Counted from the stretch's first letter, positions 19,032 to 28,945 are shown. The stretch is 64,000 nucleotides of DNA from Methylocystis sp. H62 (GCF_015709515.1 NZ_JADNQZ010000043.1:24502-88501); one strand, 5' to 3'. The notes: a model not told the origin generated them from the sequence alone. Numbers and translations: made by a program.

Positions 19032-20000
19032 ATGAAAGTGTCGATCGCAATGGCGACGTATAACGGCGCCTCGTGGCTAAGAGATCAGCTCGAGAGCTTC
19101 GTGGGCCAGGATAGACCTCCCGACGAGTTGATCGTTTGTGACGACTGCTCCACCGACGAAACGTTTGAAATATTAGATAAATTTAGAAGCCGCGCTAAAT
19201 TTAAGGTTGTCATCTATCAGAATGAATGTAATATTGGTCACCTTAGAAATTTCATGCAGGCCCTATCGTATTGTCGTGGCGACGTAATATTTCTCAGCGA
19301 TCAAGACGATAAGTGGTATGTTAACAAGATATCGACGCTAATTAAAATGTTTCAGCGAGACAAAACATGCCAAGTTGCGCTCAACGATGCGATGTACGCA
19401 AACTCCAATGGAGCTGAGCTTGACCTGACCGTACTGGAAAAAATTAGAAGCATACATGGACATCCGAATGGTCACATCGCTGGTGCCTGCACCGCTATGA
19501 CGAGAGAGTTCCGTGATTTCATCATACCATTGGATTTTAGGGACATACCGCAGCACGATGTGTACATTCATAGATGGGCGGCTGTATTGGATTGCAAGCG
19601 GCTAACGAGCGAGGTTCTGCAGATCTGGAGAATTCACGAAACGAATTCATCTCAGAATGAGATGACAAGGCCGCAAAAAATATCTATTTTTTCCTGGTAT
19701 CTGAAATTCAGAAAGGTCGATTCAAGAGCCGATTATTTGAACAAGGTAGACCAATTCACCCGAATGAAGCAGCATCTACATTCTAGAATTTTGGAGTTCC
19801 GCGGAATGGACCTGCTCGTGAGTGAGAAGCAAGTGATTGATGCGCTTGATCGTCGGATTGTCGCATTTCGTAATCGAGCGTCATTGTTCGGTATGCCGTA
19901 TGTGAAAAGATTGAAGCTAATATTTGTTATGGCGACTACAGGCCAGTATAAATTATTTTATGGATGGAAAAGCCTTCTAAAGGATTTAACGATTATCTGA
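19032..20000 (+). CDS. GT2 glycosyltransferase
   Basis: 322 residues from the ATG at 19032, preferred over the in-frame TTG at 19020 because GGAGAG precedes it by about 6 bases. Motifs: VSIAMATYNGASWLRDQLES, PPDELIVCDDCSTDETF and LSDQDDKWYVNKI (metal-binding DxD). Paralogue of the GT2 at 12441. Composition is AT-rich like its upstream neighbour, in contrast to the GC-rich GT4 genes that follow. Sugar specificity unknown. Confidence 0.87.
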   Translation: MKVSIAMATYNGASWLRDQLESFVGQDRPPDELIVCDDCSTDETFEILDKFRSRAKFKVVIYQNECNIGHLRNFMQALSYCRGDVIFLSDQDDKWYVNKISTLIKMFQRDKTCQVALNDAMYANSNGAELDLTVLEKIRSIHGHPNGHIAGACTAMTREFRDFIIPLDFRDIPQHDVYIHRWAAVLDCKRLTSEVLQIWRIHETNSSQNEMTRPQKISIFSWYLKFRKVDSRADYLNKVDQFTRMKQHLHSRILEFRGMDLLVSEKQVIDALDRRIVAFRNRASLFGMPYVKRLKLIFVMATTGQYKLFYGWKSLLKDLTII

Positions 20001-20072
20001 GCCACAGACAGGATATAATGGACAACGATCGATCGGTGGCAGGCGGCTTGGCCCATAGGGGACGATGAGAGG

Positions 20073-21197
20073 ATGGTTCAGCTGATGGCGGGGGTCTTGC
20101 TGATAACAAAAAAAATTGAAACTCGACCCGCCGGAGGGCGGGAACTGTTGTGCAAGCTCAACCGTGATTGCCTAAAGGACATTTTCGGCGAGGATCTGCA
20201 TATTTTGGAGCTCGACGGCCGACCCTTGACCGGGGTGTGCTCTTTTATTGGAGCTTTTAGAGGGCATATCGATGGCTTGAACAGCGCCGTCATCGCAGAA
20301 GCCGTGAGGCAAATTCGCACCAATCGGATCGGCCTCGCATTCGTGGACGGCTCGAACCTCGGCGAAGTCGCGGCAGCGCTGCGTAAAGACGCGCCGGGCG
20401 TCAGTATCATAACGTTTTTTCACAATGTGGAATCCCGCTTCTTCCTCGGTTCTCTGATGGCGTCGCCCAGCCTGCGAGCGCTCGTCGTAATGGTGGTCAA
20501 TTATCTCGGAGAGCGGAAGGCGGTTCGCTGCAGCGATCGCCTAATAGCGCTAAACCGTCGCGACAGCGATTTTCTGCGAAGCATCTACGGCCGCTCGGCA
20601 GATTACATCGCGCCGATGTCGCTCGAGGATAAGCTGCCGCAAGCGACGGGTGGCCAAGTCGACTGTGCGCGCATCCGCAAAGAAAAGTATATACTCTTCG
20701 TAGGTGGAGCGTTTTATGCTAATCGGTTGGGCGCCGCTTGGTTCATCAAACATGTCGTTCCCCATATCGGCATTAGGACGATCATTGTAGGCAAAGGCCT
20801 CGAAGTTTTGAGGCACGATGGCGATCCGAACGCAAAAATCGAGGTGATTGGAGAGGTGCAAAATCTTGCTGAATGGTATCTTGACGCCCATCTTGTTGTC
20901 GCCCCAATATTTGATGGTTCGGGAATGAAGACAAAGGTCGCTGAAGCGCTGATGTTCGGTAAAAAGGTCGTCGGCGCCCCCGAGGCCTTCTCCGGCTACG
21001 AAGATGTCGCCGAAAAGGTGGGGTGGATCTGTGCGACCGCAGACGACTTCATTGAAACGCTCAATCGCTTGGAGCACGCGGCATTGCCGCGATTCGACCA
21101 TGAGGTCAGGGCGCTGTTTGAGCGCCGATACTCTTATGAAGCTGCGCGCGCTCGTCTCGCGCATGCGCTGGAAGCGGCGTCCCATGCCGCGAACTGA
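20073..21197 (+). CDS. GT4 glycosyltransferase
   Basis: 374 residues, GT-B fold. The N-terminal acceptor domain includes VSIITFFHNVESRFF. The C-terminal donor domain has YILFVGGAFYANRLGAAWFI, IEVIGEVQNLAEWYLDAHLVVAPIFDGSGMKTKVAEALMFGKKVV, i.e. the substrate-holding GSGMKTKVAEAL segment and the E of the ExxxG-like region. Residues 215-301 are duplicated as an orphan fragment at 14014-14274. First of a run of three GT4 genes with short gaps. Confidence 0.85.
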   Translation: MVQLMAGVLLITKKIETRPAGGRELLCKLNRDCLKDIFGEDLHILELDGRPLTGVCSFIGAFRGHIDGLNSAVIAEAVRQIRTNRIGLAFVDGSNLGEVAAALRKDAPGVSIITFFHNVESRFFLGSLMASPSLRALVVMVVNYLGERKAVRCSDRLIALNRRDSDFLRSIYGRSADYIAPMSLEDKLPQATGGQVDCARIRKEKYILFVGGAFYANRLGAAWFIKHVVPHIGIRTIIVGKGLEVLRHDGDPNAKIEVIGEVQNLAEWYLDAHLVVAPIFDGSGMKTKVAEALMFGKKVVGAPEAFSGYEDVAEKVGWICATADDFIETLNRLEHAALPRFDHEVRALFERRYSYEAARARLAHALEAASHAAN

Positions 21198-21249
21198 AAG
21201 GCGCCAAGGTCAGGTTCGACCAAGCAAATCCACAGCGAGCTAGCCAGGA

Positions 21250-22383
21250 ATGAAGATCTGCGTCGTTACGCCGCGATTTGCGGTATCGGGGGTTCCACTA
21301 GCACAAATCAGATTCGCGGAAGCGTTGGCTGCCAATGGACACTCTGTCGACTTCGTAATCGGTTGCGTGAACCGAGGCCTCGCGATGCCGAAAGTGTTGG
21401 GAGTCAATGTAATGCTTTTCAATCGCGCGAACGTGCGTGGAATGCTATATCCCCTATGGAAATGTTTTCGTAAGAACAAGCCTGACATTGTCTTCTCGGC
21501 TGAAGATCACCTCAACACGATCGTACTCTTAGCGGCTATCCTCTCGGGATCGTCGGCGAAAATCAGCGGATCTTCGAGAGTCACGCCATATGACACATAT
21601 TCAACCAAAATATTTACCAAGCGGTGGGTTCTTAAGCAGGTCTTTCGCACCGTGATGTGGCGAGCGAACGTACTGACATGCGTTTCGAAGGACATGGTCG
21701 AGCAGTACCGAAAGGTGTTTAGTAACGCGCCCCATGTCTGTGTCTACAACATCGTCGATAACCCGTTGTCCAGACAAAAAATGCTTGAACCAGTCGATGC
21801 CGAGTGGTTTCTGCAAAAGGACATCCCTGTAATTGTCGCCGCCGGACAATTGGAGCCGTGGAAAGGTTTCGCCGATCTGATCCGCGCGGTGAAGGAGGTC
21901 TCGCGTAGGCGGAGCGTGCGGCTGGTAATATTCGGCGAGGGCTCGCTGCGCGACGAGCTTGAACGCTTGATTCAAGAGCTCGACCTCACCGACAATGTGA
22001 AATTGCCAGGCAATGTGGCGAACCCCCTCAAATATTTCACACACGCACGAGTGTTCGCGCTGACCTCCTACGTCGAGGGCATGCCGAACGCATTGATTGA
22101 AGCGATGATGTGCGGATGTACGCCGGTCGCCACCAATTGTCCCACTGGCCCTCGGGAACTGCTCGATGACGGGAAATTCGGCTATCTCGTTTCTGTCGGG
22201 GATCCGATCTCCATCGCAAGCGGGATTGAGCAGGCGCTAGAGAAGCCCATAGATAAGCATCTTCTCGCCGAAGCGATCGCTCCATTTGAAGAGCAGACCA
22301 TCATCGCGCGACACTTTGAACTCTTGGGCTTGACCAACGATCGGAGAAAGCTCGCGCACGCCGACGACCAATGTCAATTATAG
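21250..22383 (+). CDS. GT4 glycosyltransferase
   Basis: 377 residues. Both Rossmann domains are present: VVTPRFAVSGVPLAQIRFAEALAANGHSVDFVIG at the N-terminus and VAAGQLEPWKGFADLIRAV, VIFGEGSLRDELERLI and SYVEGMPNALIEAMMCGCTPVAT (EGMPNALIEAM retaining-GT motif) at the C-terminus. It is related to GalNAc/GlcNAc transferases of capsule clusters. Separated by about 50 bases from the upstream GT4 and by 7 from the next, so one operon. Confidence 0.88.
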   Translation: MKICVVTPRFAVSGVPLAQIRFAEALAANGHSVDFVIGCVNRGLAMPKVLGVNVMLFNRANVRGMLYPLWKCFRKNKPDIVFSAEDHLNTIVLLAAILSGSSAKISGSSRVTPYDTYSTKIFTKRWVLKQVFRTVMWRANVLTCVSKDMVEQYRKVFSNAPHVCVYNIVDNPLSRQKMLEPVDAEWFLQKDIPVIVAAGQLEPWKGFADLIRAVKEVSRRRSVRLVIFGEGSLRDELERLIQELDLTDNVKLPGNVANPLKYFTHARVFALTSYVEGMPNALIEAMMCGCTPVATNCPTGPRELLDDGKFGYLVSVGDPISIASGIEQALEKPIDKHLLAEAIAPFEEQTIIARHFELLGLTNDRRKLAHADDQCQL

Positions 22384-22390
22384 CGACGCA

Positions 22391-23575
22391 TTGCATTTGA
22401 ATAAGCGCGGCGAACCGGTGGCGGACCACCATTTCCCCTTGAAGATCGCCTTTGTGATCAAGGCAATGAGCAATCCTGGCGGGGGTGCAGAGCGCGTTCT
22501 TGCCTCTGTGTGTTCTGGATTGGCCGAGCGAGGTCACAACGTAACGATAATTACCAGCGATCCATCCGACCAGCCGTCCTTCTATCCTCTCTCGTCGCGC
22601 GTTCGACGCGTTTCTTTGGGCGTGGGGACAGTGGAGGGGAACTCTCGGCCTTGGGACGTCGTGCGTCGGATTTGGGTGCTGAGGCGCAAAATATTAAATT
22701 GCGCTCCCAACGTGGTCGTCGCCTTCATGCACAGCTCATACCTACCCGTAGGAATGGCGCTCGTAGGAACCGGCATTCCCATGGTGGCAAGCGAGCACAT
22801 CGGGCCCGACCATTACCAGACGCGACCATTCCAATTGGCGCTCGTCATGCTGACCCCTTTTATGGCGCAGAAAATCACCGTCGTTTCGGAGCAGATCAAG
22901 CAGCAATACGGGCCCTGGCTTAGGCGTGTTATGGTTGTCGCGCCAAATCCTATCGCTGCGCCGTCAACGAAAAACGAGAAGCGTGCCCCGCGCGCAAGAA
23001 GGGTGCTTTCAGTTGGAAGGTTGACGACGCAAAAAAATCACGGCTGTCTCATCGCCGCCTTTGCTTTGATCGCGTCTGACTTCCCCGACTGGACATTGCG
23101 GATCGTCGGCGAGGGCGAATTGCGCGGAGCGCTCGAAAGGCAAATACGTGAATTTGGACTGGAGCGCCGCGTCGAGCTGCCTGGCGCTATCAGTGACATC
23201 TGGCGGGAGTACCGGAACGCTTCTTTTTTCGTTTCCCCATCGACATACGAGAGCTTCGGGCTCGCGACCGCCGAAGCGCTGCTGAGCGGCGTGCCGGCAG
23301 TCGCATTCGAAGACTGCCCAGGCACCAATGTCTTAATACAGAACAACGTCGACGGGATTCTCGTGAATGAGAGCAGAGACCGCACCCAGGCCCTGTCGAT
23401 TGTGCTAAAGCGACTGATGGCCTCCCCGGAAGAGGTAGAACGGCTGTCTCACGCCAGCGTTCGGAGACTGGAAGCATACAGCTTGCCGAGAGTGCTCGAT
23501 ACATGGGAAAGCATTTTGCGCGACGCTGCTCAAGCCACGACCTCCACACAGTTCGATCGGGTCAAGATCTCATAG
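22391..23575 (+). CDS. GT4 glycosyltransferase
   Basis: 394 residues if read from the TTG at 22391; a start around GTG 22421 is also possible because family members begin near IAFVIKAMSNPGGGAERVLA. The donor domain is clear: VLSVGRLTTQKNHGCLIAAF, LRIVGEGELRGALERQI and STYESFGLATAEALLSGVPAVAF (ESFGLATAEAL retaining motif). The GGGAERV motif is typical of GT4 N-acetylhexosamine or galactose transferases (PglJ/WcaL-like). Confidence 0.87.
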   Translation: MHLNKRGEPVADHHFPLKIAFVIKAMSNPGGGAERVLASVCSGLAERGHNVTIITSDPSDQPSFYPLSSRVRRVSLGVGTVEGNSRPWDVVRRIWVLRRKILNCAPNVVVAFMHSSYLPVGMALVGTGIPMVASEHIGPDHYQTRPFQLALVMLTPFMAQKITVVSEQIKQQYGPWLRRVMVVAPNPIAAPSTKNEKRAPRARRVLSVGRLTTQKNHGCLIAAFALIASDFPDWTLRIVGEGELRGALERQIREFGLERRVELPGAISDIWREYRNASFFVSPSTYESFGLATAEALLSGVPAVAFEDCPGTNVLIQNNVDGILVNESRDRTQALSIVLKRLMASPEEVERLSHASVRRLEAYSLPRVLDTWESILRDAAQATTSTQFDRVKIS

Positions 23576-23684
23576 TACAAAATTGCGCCGCGACCTTCTC
23601 AGTGGCGCCCCACCTGGAAATGAATTCGGAAAAATGGCCCTGTCAACTTTTTTTCCATGTTCCACGAGGCGGTAGCCTAATCGA

Positions 23685-25697
23685 ATGTGCGGCATCTCCG
23701 GCTTTCTGACTTCCGGAACAAACCCGCGCGGGCTGAATGCGATTAAGGCGATGACCAACGCATTAGTTGCGCGCGGGCCTGATGGCGCAGGATATTGGAG
23801 CGATCCCGAAGGGCGGCTGTTTCTGGGGCACCGGCGTCTGTCCATCATAGATCTTTCGTCCGCAGGTCATCAACCGATGGAGTCTGCTAGCGGACGATTC
23901 GTGATGACTTTCAACGGCGAGATTTACAATCACGCGGCAATACGTTCGCAATTGGAAGATGTCGGCGCTGCTCCCAAATGGCGCGGACATTCGGACACTG
24001 AGACGTTCCTCGCCGCTATTGAGCATTGGGGTCTAGACGTCGCCCTGAAACGCGTCACGGGCATGTTTGCCATCGCGTTATGGGATATCGCTCGCCGCAC
24101 GCTGTATTTGGCGCGCGACCGTTTTGGCGAGAAGCCTCTTTATTACGGCTGGGTAGGCCATGGCGGTCAGGCCGCTTTTGCATTCGGTTCCGAGCTAAAG
24201 GCATTGCGCGCTTATCCCGGATTCGCCAATCCGGTGAGCCTTGAAGCTTTGGCGCTGTATTTGCGTTTCATGTATGTTCCCGCACCGTACAGCATCTATG
24301 AGGGCGTCTACAAGCTGGAGCCGGGTTGCGTGCTCAGCATCTCAGGCGACGGGCCGCCTTCGCTTGCCCAGCCGCTGCGGCCGCCGGCGACGCATGGAGG
24401 AGCGACGCTGAGCCGTTGGTGGTCGCTCGACGCGCTGGTGGAATCGGGAGCGCAGCATCAATTTGAAAGCGAAGCAGACGCGATCGGGGCGCTGGAGCAA
24501 AGCCTGAGAGATGCAGTGAAGCTGCAATCAGTGGCGGATGTACCGCTGGGCGCTTTTCTCTCCGGCGGCGTCGACTCATCGACAATCGTGGCGCTCATGC
24601 AGCAACAAGCCGCGCGCCCGGTCAAAACGTTCACCGTCAGTTTCGAGGAGGCGGGCTTCGACGAAGCGCCTCACGCTCGGGCGGTCGCCCGCCATCTTGG
24701 CTCAGATCATTCCGAGCTGTACGTGACGGCGGCCGAAGCCTTGTCCGTCATTCCGAATTTGCCGGTGATCTATGATGAGCCGTTCGCAGACTCGTCTCAG
24801 ATACCGACGCTTTTGGTTTGCCACGCCGCGCGCCAGCATGTCACTGTAGCGCTGTCCGGCGATGCCGGCGACGAGCTGTTTGGCGGCTATAATCGCTACT
24901 TGTGGGGGCCGCGCCTTTGGAGCCGCCTGAGCAGGCTGCCTTACTCAGGGCGCCAGGCGCTTGGGGGAGCGCTCGCCGCGGTTCCGGAATCGGTCTTGGA
25001 ACTTCTCAGTCGTCCCGTCAACGCAGTATTACCCGGAAGCCGTGGCATCGGCCACCTCGGTGAAAAGGCGCACAAGTTGGCTTCTCGGCTCCGCGGCGCA
25101 CACAACTTTGACGATTTTTACCGTAACCTAGTTTCCGAATGGCAGGATCCTTCGGAAATATTAAGCGCCGGCTGCGGCCGAATAGAGGGGCCGCTGAGTC
25201 TTCTGGACGACCCGTTGCCGACCCGAGGCGCGGAGCCACGTGAACTGCAGATGATGTACCGAGACAGCCTCACCTATCTGCCCGACGATATTCTATGTAA
25301 GGTGGACCGCGCCGCCATGGCGACGAGTCTGGAAACGCGCGTGCCTTTTCTGGATCAGCGCGTGGCTGAAGTCGCATGGCGACTTCCGCTCCACATGAAA
25401 ATTCGTGACGGTCAAGGCAAGTGGGCGCTTCGCCAGGTGCTTCACAAATATGTGCCGCGCGAGCTGATCGAACGGCCGAAGGCCGGCTTCAGCATTCCCG
25501 TCGGCCAATGGTTGCGAGGACCATTGCGCGGCTGGGCGGAGAACCTATTGGACGAAACTCGGCTCGTGCATGAGGGATACTTCAAGCCTGCGCAGATTCG
25601 CGAAGCATGGAGACAACATTTGAGCGGTCGACGCGACCTAACGCCCAAACTATGGAGCATATTGATGTTTCAAGCCTGGTTGCGAGGGATTTCCTGA
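23685..25697 (+). CDS. asnB: glutamine-dependent asparagine-synthase-like amidotransferase
   Basis: 670 residues, starting MCGISGFL so the nucleophilic Cys2 of the class II glutaminase domain is present, with RGPDGAG and FNGEIYNH. The synthetase domain has the PP-loop GAFLSGGVDSSTIV (about residues 287-300). Within polysaccharide clusters such proteins (WbpS-like) are thought to amidate uronic acids, and a UDP-HexNAcA pathway is encoded at 1-1516. General asparagine synthesis cannot be excluded. Only one base separates it from the EpsG-like gene. Confidence 0.85.
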   Translation: MCGISGFLTSGTNPRGLNAIKAMTNALVARGPDGAGYWSDPEGRLFLGHRRLSIIDLSSAGHQPMESASGRFVMTFNGEIYNHAAIRSQLEDVGAAPKWRGHSDTETFLAAIEHWGLDVALKRVTGMFAIALWDIARRTLYLARDRFGEKPLYYGWVGHGGQAAFAFGSELKALRAYPGFANPVSLEALALYLRFMYVPAPYSIYEGVYKLEPGCVLSISGDGPPSLAQPLRPPATHGGATLSRWWSLDALVESGAQHQFESEADAIGALEQSLRDAVKLQSVADVPLGAFLSGGVDSSTIVALMQQQAARPVKTFTVSFEEAGFDEAPHARAVARHLGSDHSELYVTAAEALSVIPNLPVIYDEPFADSSQIPTLLVCHAARQHVTVALSGDAGDELFGGYNRYLWGPRLWSRLSRLPYSGRQALGGALAAVPESVLELLSRPVNAVLPGSRGIGHLGEKAHKLASRLRGAHNFDDFYRNLVSEWQDPSEILSAGCGRIEGPLSLLDDPLPTRGAEPRELQMMYRDSLTYLPDDILCKVDRAAMATSLETRVPFLDQRVAEVAWRLPLHMKIRDGQGKWALRQVLHKYVPRELIERPKAGFSIPVGQWLRGPLRGWAENLLDETRLVHEGYFKPAQIREAWRQHLSGRRDLTPKLWSILMFQAWLRGIS

Positions 25698-25698
25698 G

Positions 25699-26826
25699 AT
25701 GTGGCCGTACTGGGTCATGTTTTTGCTGCCGGCGTGCGCCGCTCTGAATTCGGCAGGTTCGAGGCTCAGCCGGCCCAATCAGGCGCGAGGCTCGGTAATT
25801 TGGGTGTCCTTTGGAATATTCCTCGCCCTGCTCATAGGCTTTCGTTATCAGGTGGGCGGCGATTGGGGCTCATATCTGAAGATGTTGAAAGAGATAGCTA
25901 CCAATGGAATTTCGACTAAACTAGACCCTGGTTATGGGTTACTGAACTCATTTAGTTTGGAGATGGACTGGGGAATATTTGGCGTCAATGTTATTGGAGG
26001 CGCAATTTTTACACTTGGCCTTATGCGGTTTTGCCGAGCCCAGCCCCGGCCCTGGCTGGCGTTGGCAGTCGCAGTTCCATACCTAGTGGTAGTCGTCGCT
26101 ATGGGATACACTCGTCAAGCTATTGCATTAGGCGCGGCAATGCTTGGACTGGTGGCCCTGGGCAACAAGTCTAACATCCGGTTCGCGGCGTGGGTGCTCT
26201 TGGGAGCTACGTTCCATAAATCAGCTGTCCTACTGTTACCGCTCGCGGCGCTCGCGACGGCGCGCAGTCGACTCTGGACAGTTGGATGGATTGCAGTGAT
26301 CACGGCAGGGGCATACAAGCTGCTTCTGGAGAAGGATGCCGAGTCGCTCTACGTCAACTACGTCGTCGCCGATTATCAATCAGAAGGCGCGATGGTGCGA
26401 CTGCTGATGAACGCATTGCCGGCTGTGATTTTTTTGGTTTGGCGACAGAAATTTCAATTTGCCGAATCCGAACGGCGTTTGTGGACTTGGGTTGCAATTT
26501 TTTCGCTGGGGATGTTGGGAGTATTCGCGGTTACCACCGCGAGCGCGGCGATCGATCGGATCGCGCTTTACATGCTGCCCTTACAGCTCGCGGTTTTTTC
26601 TCGCCTTCCCGATGCGATTGGCGTCAAAGTCAAGCGTCGTCTGGCTTCTACAAACTCGACCGCCTCGTCTCCGCGCGGTGAACTGTTGCCAGTCAGACCC
26701 GAAAGCGCGCGCCAATTAACGGCAGCCGTGTTGCTGTATTACTCTGTAGTTCTTTTCGTGTGGTTGAACTTTGCCACGCACGCCGGCTATTGGCTGCCAT
26801 ACCGATTTTATCTTTTGGAGTTCTGA
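25699..26826 (+). CDS. EpsG/Wzy-like polysaccharide polymerase
   Basis: 375 residues, about ten predicted hydrophobic helices. The GFRYQVGGDWGSYLKML, DPGYGLLNSFS and VVAMGYTRQAIALG segments are diagnostic of the EpsG family (R-VG-DW-Y in the first periplasmic loop; YxRQ-A helix). The family is proposed to polymerise lipid-linked repeat units in the periplasm. Tightly coupled to the amidotransferase upstream and a GT4 downstream. It is the only Wzy candidate in the window and so the likely partner of the flippase at 1588. Confidence 0.8.
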   Translation: MWPYWVMFLLPACAALNSAGSRLSRPNQARGSVIWVSFGIFLALLIGFRYQVGGDWGSYLKMLKEIATNGISTKLDPGYGLLNSFSLEMDWGIFGVNVIGGAIFTLGLMRFCRAQPRPWLALAVAVPYLVVVVAMGYTRQAIALGAAMLGLVALGNKSNIRFAAWVLLGATFHKSAVLLLPLAALATARSRLWTVGWIAVITAGAYKLLLEKDAESLYVNYVVADYQSEGAMVRLLMNALPAVIFLVWRQKFQFAESERRLWTWVAIFSLGMLGVFAVTTASAAIDRIALYMLPLQLAVFSRLPDAIGVKVKRRLASTNSTASSPRGELLPVRPESARQLTAAVLLYYSVVLFVWLNFATHAGYWLPYRFYLLEF

Positions 26827-26828
26827 GT

Positions 26829-27956
26829 TTGAAGGTGATCCTGTTCGCGAACACCGACTGGTATCTCTATAATTTCAGGCGCTCTCTTGCCGCCGCTCTC
26901 CGCGATGCGGGCCACGATCTTTTACTGGTTTCTCCCCCAGGGCCCTACGGCGAGAAGCTTCGCGCCGCGGGGTTTCGATGGATTCCGGCGCCGATGGAGC
27001 GCATGAGCCTCAATCCGCTGCGTGAACTGGCTTTGCTTAGCTGGCTGTGGCGCTTGATGCGCAAAGAGCGGCCTGACATCGTACACACCTTTACCATTAA
27101 ATGCGCCGTTTACGGAGGGCTCATCGCACGCCTGGTGAAGGCGGGACGGCTCAATTCGGTCACAGGGATGGGCTATGTTTTCATTAGCGACTCCTTCAAG
27201 GCGCAGCTGCTACGGCCCTTGCTACGTTTATTGATGCGCGCTGCGTTCGGCGGCGATCGCGCGAGCTTAATCTTACAGAATCACGATGACGTTCAGTTAT
27301 TCGAAAAGGTCGGCATCGTTCCGTTGGAGCAGATTCGTCTAGTACGCAGTTCGGGCGTTGACTGCTCGCGCTTCCTTCCGCCGAATGACGAACCCGCTTC
27401 TGTCGGGGAACCTTTGCGCATTGTGTTCGCTGCGCGAATGTTGTGGGACAAGGGCGTTGGCGAGTTGGTCGAGGCGGCCCGGCTCCTCAAATCGGAGAGT
27501 CGGCGCCTTCGCTTCGTTCTCGCTGGCGATCCAGATCCTGGCAATCCGGCTGCGATAGCGGAAGAAACCCTACTTGGGTGGCAGGCGGAAGGGCTTGTTG
27601 AATGGCTCGGCCATGTAAGCGACATGCCTACTTTGCTGGCCGACGCGGGTATTGTGGTTTTGCCCAGCTATCGCGAGGGCTTGCCAAAAAGCCTCATCGA
27701 GGCGGCTGCATGCGCACGACCTCTGATTACGACTGATGCTCCGGGATGCCGAGAAGTGGTCACGCACGGCGTGAACGGACTGTTAGTACCCGTCCGTAAC
27801 GCTGAAGCGCTGGCAAGAGCCATCGCCATGCTGCAGGACGATCCGGAACTCGCTCGGCGTCTCGGAGAGGCTGCACGTGTAAAGGCCTTAATTGAATTCG
27901 ACGAGCGTGTCGTGATCGCGCAGACGCTCGCTGTCTATCACGAAATTGCTGTTTAG
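26829..27956 (+). CDS. GT4 glycosyltransferase (PglA-like)
   Basis: 375 residues from a TTG at 26829 that lies two bases after the stop of the polymerase gene; the frame is open further up but only inside that gene, and relatives begin KVILFANTDWYLYNFRRSLA. The donor domain shows IVFAARMLWDKGVGELVEAA, VVLPSYREGLPKSLIEAAACARPLIT (EGLPKSLIEAA motif) and PGCREVV. Family members transfer GalNAc or Gal onto lipid-linked bacillosamine or FucNAc. Its 3' end overlaps the convergent integrase gene by 4 bases. Confidence 0.87.
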   Translation: MKVILFANTDWYLYNFRRSLAAALRDAGHDLLLVSPPGPYGEKLRAAGFRWIPAPMERMSLNPLRELALLSWLWRLMRKERPDIVHTFTIKCAVYGGLIARLVKAGRLNSVTGMGYVFISDSFKAQLLRPLLRLLMRAAFGGDRASLILQNHDDVQLFEKVGIVPLEQIRLVRSSGVDCSRFLPPNDEPASVGEPLRIVFAARMLWDKGVGELVEAARLLKSESRRLRFVLAGDPDPGNPAAIAEETLLGWQAEGLVEWLGHVSDMPTLLADAGIVVLPSYREGLPKSLIEAAACARPLITTDAPGCREVVTHGVNGLLVPVRNAEALARAIAMLQDDPELARRLGEAARVKALIEFDERVVIAQTLAVYHEIAV

Positions 27957-28945
27957 CCGGCTTGATCTTTTCTTCGGATGGCGGCACGAGCTTTTTCAAG
28001 CAATGCGCTGAGGTTGGCGTTTTCAACATATCGGCTAACGACATTCATCGACTTCCACCCTCCGGCCTGCATAATTGGCAGGATGGTGAGTCCTGAAACG
28101 ATCATGTCCTGAGCGGCGCCGACGCGCATTGAATGACCTGATAGCCTCGTGACGATCTGGGGAGGAAGTCCCGCTGTGCATGCTGTCCGCTTCAAGATCC
28201 GGTTGATTGTGAAAGGATGTAGTGCGGATTCGGCAATGGATTCGCTACGGACAGAACGAAAAATATAGCCTGTCTTGATCCGCGCCGCGCCTAGCCAATC
28301 CTGCACGAATGCATTCGACTCCGGCGAAACATACCCGAGGCGCCCATTCCCGTACGGATCGTTTTTTGATCGGCGGATCAGAACTTGAATTGATCCATCA
28401 GTTGATGTGCTCAAGTCCTCCACGCGAAGCGCGACAAGTTCAGAGCGACGACAAAGCGTGTCATAACCAAGAGCCATTATCGCACGGTCGCGTTTCCCGG
28501 TGAGAGAGTTCGGGCACGCCGCAATCAGCCGATCGCGCAATTCGCTGGTCAGGCCTAGCGCCTGTTGGGGTCTCGCGGAGCGCCGTCGGAACGCACGTCG
28601 CATAGCAATTGTCACGTCCTCGTCTACGACGGGGTTTGTGAGGCGCAGAAGTTTGTGAACCTTGCTGACAGCCGCCAGTCGACGCTTAAGTGTGGCAGCT
28701 GAGAAGCGCTCCGCTTCATGCTCGACATAGGCCGCGACCGTTTCCGGGCTCGCAGGAAGCGTCCGTCGCCGTGCTTCCGCGCACCATTTTTCGAAGGTCG
28801 CCATGTCGGCGCGATACGATCGGAGGGTATTGTCAGAGTATGCACCTTCGATCCGAGAAAGTGCAGAACGCCAATCCTTGAGATCGGAGACGAGAGTGGA
28901 TCTATAGTTCGACACCTGATTCCCAATTGGTCTGATTGGACTCAC
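27953..28945 (-). CDS. tyrosine-type site-specific recombinase (integrase)
   Basis: About 330 residues from a GTG at 28945; an internal start is possible. N-terminal SAM-like core-binding domain (YSDNTLRSYRADMATFEKWC, about 35-55) and C-terminal catalytic domain with R in DTLCRRSELVALR, the HxxR box as SGHSMRVGAA and nucleophile Tyr in NVVSRYVENANL. All key residues are present, so it may be active. It resembles chromosomal XerC-like or plasmid/ICE integrases more than phage lambda types. Divergent from a small HTH gene, with a palindrome between them. Confidence 0.85.
   Translation of the reverse strand: MSPIRPIGNQVSNYRSTLVSDLKDWRSALSRIEGAYSDNTLRSYRADMATFEKWCAEARRRTLPASPETVAAYVEHEAERFSAATLKRRLAAVSKVHKLLRLTNPVVDEDVTIAMRRAFRRRSARPQQALGLTSELRDRLIAACPNSLTGKRDRAIMALGYDTLCRRSELVALRVEDLSTSTDGSIQVLIRRSKNDPYGNGRLGYVSPESNAFVQDWLGAARIKTGYIFRSVRSESIAESALHPFTINRILKRTACTAGLPPQIVTRLSGHSMRVGAAQDMIVSGLTILPIMQAGGWKSMNVVSRYVENANLSALLEKARAAIRRKDQAG

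Noticed and set aside
23685..25697. Second lasso cyclase because it is asparagine-synthase-like
   Set aside because: It keeps Cys2, the glutaminase motifs and lies in the polysaccharide operon without B1/B2; the amidotransferase explanation fits better.
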